Assembly: GCA_038198445.1 (NCBI GenBank)
Contig: JBBPZZ010000121.1
Coordinates: 8,603 to 72,602 of the forward strand
Direction: 5' to 3'
From: JACDDK01 sp038198445
GTDB lineage: Bacteria > Actinomycetota > Rubrobacteria > Rubrobacterales > Rubrobacteraceae
Length of the DNA: 64,000 bases
Shown: in pieces, positions 37,661-46,382 of the stretch
Layout: the number at the start of each line of letters is the position of its first letter
Position numbering within the stretch: the stretch's first letter is position 1
Position numbers and translations under genes: made by a program
The notes under the pieces: model-generated
Databases searched by the model: none
Told to the model about the DNA's origin: nothing
What the model saw: the letters and a program-made list of their open reading frames with translations, nothing else

Positions 37661-38623
37661 TTGCTGGCTTTCAACACAAGAGAAGACTTAGACACAGAAC
37701 AAACCGCTTCGCGCAATGGGTTGCGTCTTGTATCCGGGGCGGATTCCGGGGTCCGGGTACGCAGCATGAGCGATGTGGACCTGGGCCGCGTCATGGAGTT
37801 GAGGAGCGTGGTCCGGTGGTCCGCCGACCCCAGGGCCTTCGACCTCCTGCGTGGCATGCGCGAGGCTCGATGGGCCGTAGCCGAAGCGTCCGACGGTTCG
37901 CTCGCCGGTATGGTCGGGGCGGTGCCGCTCGGAAATATCGGCATCCTCTGTCACCTGGCCGTCCACGACGAATACCGCGGCCTCGGCCTCGGCGCCCGGC
38001 TCTCCGCCTGGGCCGTAGCCTACCTGCGCTCCCGGGGCGCCCGGACCATCCGTCTCTACTCCACCCGTCAGGCCGAGAGCCTGTACGGTTCGCTTGGTTT
38101 CCGGGGCACTACGGCACGCACTATATACCGGCTGGAAGAAGCGCCCAGCAAAGCGCGGGCGCGGGAAGAAGCCGATGGTCACCAGGTTACAACGCTAACG
38201 ATGGGAGACCTACCTGAGATCTACGGCACGGACCATTGGACATACGGGGCGGACCGTTCGGCTCTAATATTCGCGACCCTGCGGCTGCACCCCGGACAGG
38301 GTCTCATCGCCCGTGATGGTTCCGGTCAGGTCAAGGGCTATCTGGTACGAAGCGCCCTGGGCCGGGCGACCCGCATCGGTCCCTTCGTGGCCTCGACACC
38401 GGATGTCGCCCGCTTACTGCTGGGCCGGGCTCTCGATATGGAAGGCGGCGCGTCCGTGGAGGTTACTGTCTCCGGTCCTGCGGACAGCCCCGCCCACGGC
38501 CTGCTCCGCGAGTTCGGGTTCGCCGGTCGCGCGGATCGGATGCGGATGGAGCTAGGCGAGCGGCTATGTTCCTGCCGGGCGGGCCTTACGCATTACGGCA
38601 CGACGCCGTACCTCGCTACATAG
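37661..38623 (+). CDS. GNAT-family N-acetyltransferase with a second C-terminal domain
   Basis: The 320-residue product has the acetyl-CoA site GILCHLAVHDEYRGLGLGARL (motif R/QxxGxG/A is RGLGLGA) and the RLYSTRQAESLYGSLGFRG strand-helix in residues about 25-155. The C-terminal half (ALIFATLRLHPGQGLIARDG; GPFVASTPDVARLLLGRALD) resembles the second domain of YitH-like acetyltransferases. TTG start preceded by GGGGG. Substrate unknown. Confidence 0.85.
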   Translation: MLAFNTREDLDTEQTASRNGLRLVSGADSGVRVRSMSDVDLGRVMELRSVVRWSADPRAFDLLRGMREARWAVAEASDGSLAGMVGAVPLGNIGILCHLAVHDEYRGLGLGARLSAWAVAYLRSRGARTIRLYSTRQAESLYGSLGFRGTTARTIYRLEEAPSKARAREEADGHQVTTLTMGDLPEIYGTDHWTYGADRSALIFATLRLHPGQGLIARDGSGQVKGYLVRSALGRATRIGPFVASTPDVARLLLGRALDMEGGASVEVTVSGPADSPAHGLLREFGFAGRADRMRMELGERLCSCRAGLTHYGTTPYLAT

Positions 38624-38654
38624 CGCAAGTTGTCAAGAGGCGCAACCGTTGCAC

Positions 38655-40415
38655 ATGAGTAGATCGTTCGGCCGGACGCTTCGCCGCGCTCCTTCGGGTG
38701 TGGAGGCGATTAGTCATGCGCTGCTTCTGCGAGCCGGATTTATCCGGCCGTTGGCCGCGGGGATCTTCAGTTACCTGCCTCTGGCGAGGAGGTCGATGGA
38801 CAAGATCCAGACCATCATGCGCCAGGAGATAGAGGCTATCGGCGGCCAGGAGGTTACGATGCCCGTCGTCCAACCGGCGGACCTCTGGAGAAAGACCGGA
38901 CGCTGGGAAGGAGTCGGCCCGGAGCTTGGACGTTTTCGGGATAGATCCGGGCGCGACATGGCGCTCGCCATGACCCACGAAGAGGCCATTGCGGACCTGG
39001 CGCGCATGGAGGTCCACTCGTACAGACAACTCCCCGCCCTCGTCTATCATCTCCAGACAAAGTGGCGCGATGACGCGCGGCCACGAGCCGGTCTAATACG
39101 GACCCGCGAGTTCACCATGCTCGACTCTTACAGCCTCGACCGCGACGAAAAGGGCCTGGACCAGCAGTACCGCGCCCACTACCAGGCGTACTTGAATATC
39201 TTCGGCCGCTGCGCCCTGCCAGCGGTAGCTGTCGAATCGGACGTCGGGGTCATGGGCGGCAGCATGGCCCACGAGTTCATGTACCTGACGGCAATCGGTG
39301 AAGATACCCTGCTCCTATGCGCCGGCTGCGGTTACACGGCGAACCGCCAGATAGCCCGGTTCACGAAGCCCATACCCGAGCCGGAGGAACCGAAGCCCAT
39401 CGAAAAGGTCGCAACCCCTAGCGCCGACACCATCGAAGCGCTGGCCCGGCTCCTCGACATCCCGCCTTCCAGGACAGCGAAGGCCATCTTCATGGTCGCT
39501 GTGGCGGAGGAAGGCGAGAAGCTCATATTCGCCGTCGTGCGCGGCGACATGGAGATGAACGAGACCAAACTGGCGAACGTGGTGAAGGCCAGAGCGCTGC
39601 GTCCCGCGCGTACAGAGGAGATACGGGCCATAGGGGCCGTACCGGGATACGGGTCTCCAATCGGCGTGACAGGCGCGCTCGTGGTCGTGGACGACGCTAT
39701 TCCCGGCTCCCCCAACCTCGTCGCCGGCGCAAACGAGGAAGGCTTCCACTTCTCGAACGTGAACTATGGCAGGGATTTCGAGGCCGACGTCGTCGCCGAC
39801 ATAGTCTCGGCGGGAGACGGCGCCGCCTGCCCGGTATGCGGGAGCGTCATGCGCGCCGAGCGGGGCGTTGAAGTGGGAAACATCTTCAAGCTCGGCACAC
39901 GTTACAGTGAGGCGCTCGGGGCGAGCTTTCTGGATGAGGGAGGCGAGTCCGGAAACATCGTGATGGGCTCCTACGGCATCGGTGTCGGGCGGCTACTGGC
40001 CTGCATCGCCGAAGAGCACCACTACGAGGACGGTCTCGTCTGGCCCATCTCCGTTGCTCCATATCAAGTCCATATCGTGGCGCTGGAAGCGCCGGGAGGT
40101 GTCGCGGAGGACCTCTACGGGAAGCTTATAGCTGAAGGTGTCGAAGTCCTCTACGACGACCGCGAGGAGAGTCTCGGAGTCAAGTTCAAGGACGCGGACC
40201 TGATCGGGTCGCCGATACGCCTGACGATCACGCCCAGGTCCCTGAAGAACGGGGGCGTAGAGATCAAACTGCGCCGGAGCGATGAAAGCTCCATCGTATC
40301 CCCGGAGGAAGTAGAGGCCGCGATTCTAGAGAGGATAGCCTTTCTGGAAGAAGAGGTCTCCACCAGTGCTGGGCTTCATGAGCGCCTGGGCGGTATACGA
40401 CGGGCGCGCCTGTAA
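38655..40415 (+). CDS. proS: Prolyl-tRNA synthetase
   Basis: Class II synthetase. The product, about 586 residues, has motif 1 LAAGIFSYLPLARRSMDKI, motif 2 WRDDARPRAGLIRTREFTM, an inserted YbaK-type editing domain (SADTIEALARLLDIPPSRTA; KLIFAVVRGDMEMNETKL) and motif 3 IVMGSYGIGVGRLLACIAEE, then the anticodon domain. The long bacterial ProS type with editing insertion. ATG 38655 is preferred to TTG 38649 two codons earlier. Confidence 0.96.
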   Translation: MSRSFGRTLRRAPSGVEAISHALLLRAGFIRPLAAGIFSYLPLARRSMDKIQTIMRQEIEAIGGQEVTMPVVQPADLWRKTGRWEGVGPELGRFRDRSGRDMALAMTHEEAIADLARMEVHSYRQLPALVYHLQTKWRDDARPRAGLIRTREFTMLDSYSLDRDEKGLDQQYRAHYQAYLNIFGRCALPAVAVESDVGVMGGSMAHEFMYLTAIGEDTLLLCAGCGYTANRQIARFTKPIPEPEEPKPIEKVATPSADTIEALARLLDIPPSRTAKAIFMVAVAEEGEKLIFAVVRGDMEMNETKLANVVKARALRPARTEEIRAIGAVPGYGSPIGVTGALVVVDDAIPGSPNLVAGANEEGFHFSNVNYGRDFEADVVADIVSAGDGAACPVCGSVMRAERGVEVGNIFKLGTRYSEALGASFLDEGGESGNIVMGSYGIGVGRLLACIAEEHHYEDGLVWPISVAPYQVHIVALEAPGGVAEDLYGKLIAEGVEVLYDDREESLGVKFKDADLIGSPIRLTITPRSLKNGGVEIKLRRSDESSIVSPEEVEAAILERIAFLEEEVSTSAGLHERLGGIRRARL

Positions 40416-40443
40416 GCTGCGCGGCCGAATCCACGGGCCTCGC

Positions 40444-40941
40444 CTACGGGGCAGCCCAACGGCGCACCGTCTCATGGTGAGGCGACCACGCCTCCCAGGA
40501 CGACTCCGCCCACTCTCTCACACGCTCGACGTACTCGGTAGGGTTCTGCGCGTTGTAGACGTCGAGGACCGTCACTTCACCGGGTGACGCCGGAGGTTCG
40601 AGCCACACGAAATTTTTCTTCCCCTCCTTGCCGAGGGAGGCGGCCTGTTGGCGGGCGGCGATCATATCCTTGGGAGGAAGACCGCATTCCAACTGGAGGT
40701 GGAGGGAGATCAGATGCACCGCCACCGATTGGATCGTCTGCGGCGAAGGAGACCCCGGATGCTGCGCGCAGTAGGCCTCCACACTGAGCTGGTGCATGCG
40801 CGCATACCGGAAGTCGCCGTATTCCTTTTCGAGCAACTCACAGTAGGTAGCCCAGCAGCCCGGTGAAGCGCCGAGGTAGCGGTGTACCGGGCCTTCTGTC
40901 TTGGAAACGAGGGCGCCGCACCCGAAGCAAGGTTCCAGCAC
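40444..40941 (-). CDS. DUF5946-type cysteine-containing protein
   Basis: The 165-residue product starts with a paired-cysteine site (PCFGCGALV) and has SPGCWATYCELLEKEYGDF and QLSVEAYCAQHPG, where the cysteine and histidine spacing suggests metal binding. AVHLISLHLQLECGLPP and YVERVREWAESSWEAWSPHH complete the pattern I associate with DUF5946. No catalytic role is known to me. It ends convergent with proS and starts 13 bases after the MerR gene, so it is likely cotranscribed with that regulator. Confidence 0.8.
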   Translation of the reverse strand: MLEPCFGCGALVSKTEGPVHRYLGASPGCWATYCELLEKEYGDFRYARMHQLSVEAYCAQHPGSPSPQTIQSVAVHLISLHLQLECGLPPKDMIAARQQAASLGKEGKKNFVWLEPPASPGEVTVLDVYNAQNPTEYVERVREWAESSWEAWSPHHETVRRWAAP

Positions 40942-40954
40942 GGCGCCCGAGATC

Positions 40955-41746
40955 CTACTCTTCCCGGTTAGGGGCCGCGAGAGCCAGTGAGACGTACTCC
41001 ATCATCTCGCGCATCCGTGCGGTGTCGATACCGTGAATGGTCTTCTCCTCCCGCCACATGTTGCCCACCGAACGCGCGATGCCGGGGTCACCCCCGGTGA
41101 ACTCGCCGACCAGATCCATCCAACGTCCGGCGAGCTTTTGCACGCGCGCGTCACGCGGGTCGGTACCCGCTTCCATCTCGGCGCGTACTTTCTCCATGAG
41201 AGCGGGCCACTCGTCCTCCACGGCCCGTATCCGCTCTTCGCCCAGGGTTTGCTTACTCTTTTCGAGGTATTCCAGTTGCTCCTGGGTGTAGTATCTCTCT
41301 ATCCTTTCGGACATCTCGATCACCTCCGTTGCCGTTCGTATCAACTCTTCGGCCGGGACCTCTCCTGCTGAACTCAGTCGTGCCGCGACCGCTTCGAGGC
41401 GGTGAAGAAGCTGCTGCCTCAGATGGATCTGCTCTTTCAGCCCAGCGATGTGAAGCTCGACCACCCTCCCCGGGGAGAGAGTGGAGTCTTCCAGGCACTC
41501 CCGTATCTCCTCCAGCCCGAAGCCCAAAGAGCGCAGCGACCGGATCTGCTGCAGCCTCAGAACGTCGTCCGCGGAGTAGAGTCGGTGTCCCGCGCCGGTC
41601 CGGGAAGAAGGCGAGAGAAGACCGATCTCGTCGTAATAATGCAGGGTACGCACCGAAAGCCCGGTCTTCTTCGCCAGATCTCCCACCTTCCAGAGAGACT
41701 CCCGCGACGATGAATCCGCTCCACCACGTTTATTGTCAACGTCCAT
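40955..41746 (-). CDS. MerR-family regulator with a TipAS-like effector domain
   Basis: The 263-residue product has an N-terminal MerR winged helix (WKVGDLAKKTGLSVRTLHYY, DEIGLLSPSSRTGAGHRLY), a dimerising coiled coil (about 90-135) and a C-terminal TipAS-like helical domain (EEQ-type YYTQEQLEYLEKSKQTLGEE; MDLVGEFTGGDPGIARSVGN). TipA proteins bind hydrophobic peptide antibiotics and drugs. ATG 41746 lies at the expected transcript start of a promoter with a 19-base spacer, so the message may be leaderless. Confidence 0.94.
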   Translation of the reverse strand: MDVDNKRGGADSSSRESLWKVGDLAKKTGLSVRTLHYYDEIGLLSPSSRTGAGHRLYSADDVLRLQQIRSLRSLGFGLEEIRECLEDSTLSPGRVVELHIAGLKEQIHLRQQLLHRLEAVAARLSSAGEVPAEELIRTATEVIEMSERIERYYTQEQLEYLEKSKQTLGEERIRAVEDEWPALMEKVRAEMEAGTDPRDARVQKLAGRWMDLVGEFTGGDPGIARSVGNMWREEKTIHGIDTARMREMMEYVSLALAAPNREE

Positions 41747-41753
41747 GTGTATT

Positions 41754-41784
41754 AGGATACGACCTCACGCCACGTCAGGGTCAA
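41754..41784 (-). promoter_or_regulatory. MerR-type promoter with 19-base spacer and operator
   Basis: On the minus strand TTGACC (41784-41779), 19 bases, then TATCCT (41759-41754). The spacer holds the inverted repeat CCTGACG-TGG-CGTGAGG (41779-41763, six of seven pairs). An over-long spacer with a central dyad is the hallmark of MerR-activated promoters, here its own. Confidence 0.88.
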
Positions 41785-41910
41785 GGGATATCCGCGAAAA
41801 GTCGAAAAAATTCTCGTGACCGGTTCCGTGCCGCGTCGCCGGGACTTGAAGAGACCTGCGTTACGTTGGATGATGGGCGCACTGAGCGGAGCGAACCCCG
41901 TGAACAGGAG

Positions 41911-42735
41911 ATGATGCTGGACTTGCCCGCGGAGAGCGTTACCCTGAGCCAGTTGTACGTTTATCCTCTCAAGTCCGCTGGCGGCATTCCGCTGGAGAGT
42001 GCCGACCTTAGCCCGACCGGGTTGCGCTACGACCGGCGCTGGATGCTCGTCGATGCGGAGGGAGAGTTCATGTCGCAGCGGCGTCACCCGCGGATGGCTT
42101 TGATCTCCGTCCATCTCTCACCGGAATCCCTGGTGATCGAGGCTCCGGGCATGCCCACTCTGGAAGTCCCGCTGCACACCGAGGCCGAAGGTTTCATCGA
42201 CGTCTGGGTCTGGGGAGATCCCTGCCGGGGCGCGACCGTGGACCGGGACGCCGACCGCTGGTTCAGCGAGTTCCTGGAGTTCCCGTGCCGGTTGGTCCGC
42301 AAGCCCGACGACGACGTTCGTCCCGTGGATTCTCTCCATGCGGCGGAGGGGGATCAGGTCGGATTCGCGGACGGGTTCCCTTTCCTACTCATCTCCGAGG
42401 CTTCTCTTGACGACCTGAACGGCCGGCTTGAGAAACCCGTTCCGATGGACCGTTTCCGGCCCAACTTCATCGTCGGGGGCTGCGAGGCTTTCGCGGAGGA
42501 CGGTTGGACGAAAATCTATGTAGGACAGGCTTGTTTCCGGGTCGCGGAGCCGTGCCCGCGGTGCGCGATCACGACGGTGGATCAAAGCACCGGCGTCCGG
42601 GGCAAAGAGCCGCTGAGAACGCTTGCCGAATACCGCGGATCCGGCGGCGAGGTTATGTTCGGGCGGAACCTGATCCACGAGACGCTCGGCGCCGTGCGTA
42701 TTGGCGACACCGTGGAGATTACTCCCTCGCCGTAA
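41911..42735 (+). CDS. MOSC-domain protein
   Basis: Predicted molybdenum-cofactor sulfur-carrier-type protein. The product, about 274 residues, has the N-terminal MOSC_N barrel (LSQLYVYPLKSAGGIPLESA; RYDRRWMLVDAEGEFMSQRR) and the MOSC domain with PVPMDRFRPNFIVGG, AEPCPRCAITTVD (the conserved Cys site) and a final GDTVEI. Proteins of this layout include the reductases that act with mARC/YcbX on N-hydroxylated compounds. Start at ATG 41911 or 41914; a longer open frame crosses the MerR promoter and is rejected. Confidence 0.92.
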   Translation: MMLDLPAESVTLSQLYVYPLKSAGGIPLESADLSPTGLRYDRRWMLVDAEGEFMSQRRHPRMALISVHLSPESLVIEAPGMPTLEVPLHTEAEGFIDVWVWGDPCRGATVDRDADRWFSEFLEFPCRLVRKPDDDVRPVDSLHAAEGDQVGFADGFPFLLISEASLDDLNGRLEKPVPMDRFRPNFIVGGCEAFAEDGWTKIYVGQACFRVAEPCPRCAITTVDQSTGVRGKEPLRTLAEYRGSGGEVMFGRNLIHETLGAVRIGDTVEITPSP

Positions 42736-42877
42736 GACTTCATCCACCGAAGCCGCGCCGCTGAAGACCCTCACGGGAATTGTCAATGTAAAGTAATCGA
42801 AACGCTCTCTTAAACATATCGTAACAACGCATCTCTATAATGCGTTCCATGCTTGTCTATCCCGACTTAGCCTCGAC

Positions 42878-43891
42878 ATGAGGCGGAACCTGCTCATTAT
42901 GTTGGTGCTGCTGCTCGCCGCGTCCTGCTCGAACGTCGGTTCGGCGGATCACAGCGGAAAGTCTTCCAGCGAAGCGAACGCCAACGTAAATTCTCAGGCC
43001 GGTAGCGCTTCCACGAACACTACCGGGCAGGGGGAGGCTACACAGGCGACCACCGGAGTTGCTTCTACAACGGAGCTGACCAATTCCTCGACGTTCGGCA
43101 ATGCCGCCGAGGAGACGACTTCCGCGGCGGTCGCCGGGGAGACGACATCCGGCGGAGTATCAGAAGCCGGCGCATCGGAGGGGCCGTTCGTTGCCAGCCC
43201 GGAGACTAGTGGCGGGTCCGGCTCAGCGGCGGACACGCTTTTGGCGATGCGCTACGGGACGCACGAGGACTACGAGCGGGTAGTTCTGGACCTCGGTACC
43301 GGCTCGGACGCCGCCAGCGCGGTCCCTGCCTGGTCTCTCATGAGTCCGTCCGGGGATGGCCTGTTGCGCGTGAAGCTCACCTCCGTTAGCGCGACCCGCG
43401 TCTCGGACGGCAAGTTCGGCGGCGCTCTTCTCAAGGACTTCCACGTCGTGCGCGGCCCGGATGAAGGTATGTTCGTGGACATATTCGCCAGCAAGGCATT
43501 CACCTACCGGGTTATAGAGTTGCAAAACCCGGCCCGGCTCGCCGTAGACTTCAAGACCTCGGGCATGCCGCTCAGTATGCCACTCCCGGCGGAGGGCGGA
43601 AATACCGTCCTCACTGAGCCGCGCCCCGGCTCCCGCATTCGCAGCCCTGTCACCGTCAGCGGCTACTCGCGCAACTTCGAGGCCGCGAATACCATCACCC
43701 TGGCTGATTCGAAGGGCAAAGAGATCGCCCGTAAGACGGTCCAGAGCAACGACTGGAGCGCCACCTGGGGCTACTTCGAGGCCACCCTCGATCTGCCGTC
43801 CTTCTCAGGCAAGGGTATCCTGCGAGTCGGTACCCAAAGCGCCCGCGACGGTACCTTTGAAGGCGTCGAGATACCTGTCCGTGGAGACTAG
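42878..43891 (+). CDS. Lipoprotein with a Gmad2-like Ig-fold domain
   Basis: The N-terminus is a lipoprotein signal with lipobox LLAASC (Cys17). Residues about 20-110 are a Ser/Thr/Ala/Gly-rich disordered tether. Then comes an AMIN-like or related beta domain (MRYGTHEDYERVVLDLGTGS; YRVIELQNPARLAVDFKTSG) and a C-terminal Gmad2-type Ig domain (RIRSPVTVSGYSRNFEAANT; SATWGYFEATLDLPS). Such modules occur in cell-envelope and spore-germination lipoproteins. Anchored on the outer face of the membrane; ligand unknown. Confidence 0.85.
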   Translation: MRRNLLIMLVLLLAASCSNVGSADHSGKSSSEANANVNSQAGSASTNTTGQGEATQATTGVASTTELTNSSTFGNAAEETTSAAVAGETTSGGVSEAGASEGPFVASPETSGGSGSAADTLLAMRYGTHEDYERVVLDLGTGSDAASAVPAWSLMSPSGDGLLRVKLTSVSATRVSDGKFGGALLKDFHVVRGPDEGMFVDIFASKAFTYRVIELQNPARLAVDFKTSGMPLSMPLPAEGGNTVLTEPRPGSRIRSPVTVSGYSRNFEAANTITLADSKGKEIARKTVQSNDWSATWGYFEATLDLPSFSGKGILRVGTQSARDGTFEGVEIPVRGD

Positions 43892-43912
43892 CGCCCGAGG
43901 AACTTCCGTCCT

Positions 43913-45520
43913 TTAGCTGAGTGATTTCACGAAATAGTCAGCGTTCAGCGGTTCTCCGGTGGCCCGAAGCACGGTATCTTTCCAGCTCTCGCGGGCTCCA
44001 GGTCCGAAAAAGGATTCCAGGAGGTAGCGTCCGGCCGCTTCGTTCTCGTAGAACGGGCCGCGGGTTATGTGGGTCTCAAGGTAGTTACGGAGTTGGGCGG
44101 AGATCAAATGTCCCAGCACGTAGTTGTGATAGTAGACAGGGGCCATGGCGATGTGGAGCTTGGCGGCCCAATCCGGCTCGTCCCGGCCTGGCGGTCGGGT
44201 CACCATCTGCAAACGCTCCACGAGGTCCCACCACATGGTATTGAGGTCGTTCCGGTCAGGGTCGGCGTAGAGCGCCTGTTCGAAGTGGAACATAACAAGC
44301 GCCCAGCGGGTGAAAACAAGCCGGTTGGACCGGTATCTGGCGGCGAGCCTGTCGCGGTTTTCCTCCAGGCTTCCCAGCGGAACTCCGGCCACGGAGGAGA
44401 GCCAGCCCTCATCCTCCGAGAGGTTGCCCATCATGAGCGCTATAGCCTCGGTCGTATTGATGTGGGCGACGGAGCGCAGGAAGTACGGAAGCTTTGGGTT
44501 GATGTGACGATCATAGACAGCGTGGCCAAACTCGTGCAGCATCGTGTCCGCCCAGTAGGCGTCGGCCTTACCGGGCTTCAGGTTGGCGAGTACCCGGACG
44601 TCGTAGGGATAGTCCCGCCCGACACCGAGACAGAAAGCGTGCTGGCTCTTGCCTTCCCGCTCGTAGAGGTCACTCTTCGCCATGACTCCACGCACGTCGA
44701 GCCCCAGGATGTCGTAAGTCTTGCGGGTCAGGGCTTCGAGGTCCTTTCCCTCGAAGTAGCAGTCCATTTCGAGGTCCGGATCCTCGGGCGGCTCTTGAAA
44801 GAACGGGTCAGACAGGTGCCACGGCATCACGGACTCGACCCCGAACTGCTCTTTTATCCTTGAGTCGAACCGCGTTTTCAACTCTCTAAAAGGCGCATCT
44901 GTCGCGGATTCGAGATCGGACATGATCCCTGCAAGCTCTGCCGCGTCTACCTCCTGAAGATCCAAGGAGCGGTGGTAGTGGTCGGGATACCCGGCCTCGC
45001 GGGCCAGCCGGTTGCGGAGCCGCGCCAGCTCCCGAACCGTCTCCTCGACCTCGCGTCCGATCGTCTTGGTCGCCTCCCATGCCTCGCGGCGCAGATTATC
45101 GTCGTCGGAGGAGCGGAGTATCTCCCGGACCTCGTTCTCCCCAACTTCCTTACCATTCACGGTCCCCCGGTGGTTGCTGTAGACGGAGTTCGCCTCGGCC
45201 TCCAGTTCCTGTATCTTCTCCAGGACGTCTTTCTCTCCCTGCGTACCGGCAAACTCGCGGTAGACGACCTCTACTTGCCGTCGGAGCAGCTGGTTTTCCA
45301 GGGACTCCCGATCCTCGTGCCAGCCCCTGATCTTCTCGTACTCTTCCCTGTCCGCGAAGAGGGCGTCGTAGGCGTTTCCGGCTGCCACCAGTTCTCTCTG
45401 TGCCTCCTCGGAGCCCGAGGTCGAGAGCTTCCACCATGCCTCGCTTACGGCCTTCTCGACCGGGGCTACGCGTTTCTCAAGGCCGGACAGAAACGTCTCT
45501 AATTCGGTGTGGGAGACCAT
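43913..45520 (-). CDS. M2/M3-type zinc metallopeptidase
   Basis: The 535-residue cytosolic-looking protein is mostly helical and has the zinc site MLHEFGHAVYDRHI (H329, E330, H333) with the third ligand E358 in HINTTEAIALMMGNL. The 25-residue gap and the fold pattern fit the gluzincin families M2 (ACE-like) and M3 (oligopeptidase-like). No signal peptide. The N-terminal region is a long helical domain (ENQLLRRQVEVVYREFAG). Substrate likely short peptides. Confidence 0.88.
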   Translation of the reverse strand: MVSHTELETFLSGLEKRVAPVEKAVSEAWWKLSTSGSEEAQRELVAAGNAYDALFADREEYEKIRGWHEDRESLENQLLRRQVEVVYREFAGTQGEKDVLEKIQELEAEANSVYSNHRGTVNGKEVGENEVREILRSSDDDNLRREAWEATKTIGREVEETVRELARLRNRLAREAGYPDHYHRSLDLQEVDAAELAGIMSDLESATDAPFRELKTRFDSRIKEQFGVESVMPWHLSDPFFQEPPEDPDLEMDCYFEGKDLEALTRKTYDILGLDVRGVMAKSDLYEREGKSQHAFCLGVGRDYPYDVRVLANLKPGKADAYWADTMLHEFGHAVYDRHINPKLPYFLRSVAHINTTEAIALMMGNLSEDEGWLSSVAGVPLGSLEENRDRLAARYRSNRLVFTRWALVMFHFEQALYADPDRNDLNTMWWDLVERLQMVTRPPGRDEPDWAAKLHIAMAPVYYHNYVLGHLISAQLRNYLETHITRGPFYENEAAGRYLLESFFGPGARESWKDTVLRATGEPLNADYFVKSLS

Positions 45521-45551
45521 GGGACTTCCTCTCTACGAAGGTGAGTGGCGT

Positions 45552-46376
45552 TCAGCGTCCGGGGCGGTCGCGGCGGTTGCCGAGGTAGATCACGCCGAGC
45601 AAGATGACGATTCCCAGCGCTGCGAACTGCAAAAGTCCGCCCGGTCCTCCCTGACCTCCGACGACGAGCGCCGCCACGAAGACCAAGAGCACCGCGCCGT
45701 ATCCGGCCTCCCGGTACGCAAAGTACGAACCGACGAGCCCGACAAGAGAGTACAGGATCGGCATAAACGGGGCCAACACGGCTACGCTGGCCAGAGATCC
45801 CGCGCTCGCGGGATTCGTGGCCCAGAGACCAATCTGTCCTATGATGATAAACGCCAGGAAGGCGCCCACGAAGCTGAACGCGCCCGTCTTCCAGTTGATG
45901 GGTTCGGGATCGAAATCGTGCGGCTCGTACCAGCGGGCCGTGCGCTCCTCCCGGTAGCGCCCGCGGCTCCTCCGGCCGGACCCGGAACTCCGGCGGTCGT
46001 CCCGCGGACTCTCGAACGGGTCTTCCTCTTTCTTACCGAAGCGCCCTCGCAGACGCTCGCCGAAACTCGGACCGCTGGATTCTCGCTGCTGGCGCTTGGC
46101 CGCGAGCTCGTCGCCCAGAGAGTCGAAGTCCAGGCCCGCGAGTTGGTCGGCGGCGAAGGCCAGGTCCAGGGCTTCGTTGTGCTGGCGCCTGCGGTTCGGG
46201 TCCGAGAGGACGGTATGCGCCTCCTGCAAGCGCGAGAAATCCTCCGCGCTCCCGCCCGGATGGTCCGGGTGGCGTTCCTTCGCCAGCCTGCGGTAGGCGT
46301 TGCGGATCTCGCTTTGGGAAGCCTCGCGGGAGACGCCCAGAACCTCATAGTAGTTGACTTGCTTTGCCATGGTCAT
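45552..46376 (-). CDS. Membrane-anchored J-domain protein
   Basis: The 274-residue product begins with a J domain (YYEVLGVSREASQSEIRNAY) with the HPD motif at 36-38. Next is an Arg/Ser-rich linker (about 95-155). Then four hydrophobic helices (FSFVGAFLAFIIIGQIGLW; VAVLAPFMPILYSLVGLVGS; VLLVFVAALVVGG; LLQFAALGIVILLGVIYLG). It would recruit DnaK to the membrane. No zinc-finger or client domain of DnaJ proper. It starts six bases after queG. Confidence 0.9.
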   Translation of the reverse strand: MTMAKQVNYYEVLGVSREASQSEIRNAYRRLAKERHPDHPGGSAEDFSRLQEAHTVLSDPNRRRQHNEALDLAFAADQLAGLDFDSLGDELAAKRQQRESSGPSFGERLRGRFGKKEEDPFESPRDDRRSSGSGRRSRGRYREERTARWYEPHDFDPEPINWKTGAFSFVGAFLAFIIIGQIGLWATNPASAGSLASVAVLAPFMPILYSLVGLVGSYFAYREAGYGAVLLVFVAALVVGGQGGPGGLLQFAALGIVILLGVIYLGNRRDRPGR

Positions 46377-46382
46377 CCTATT

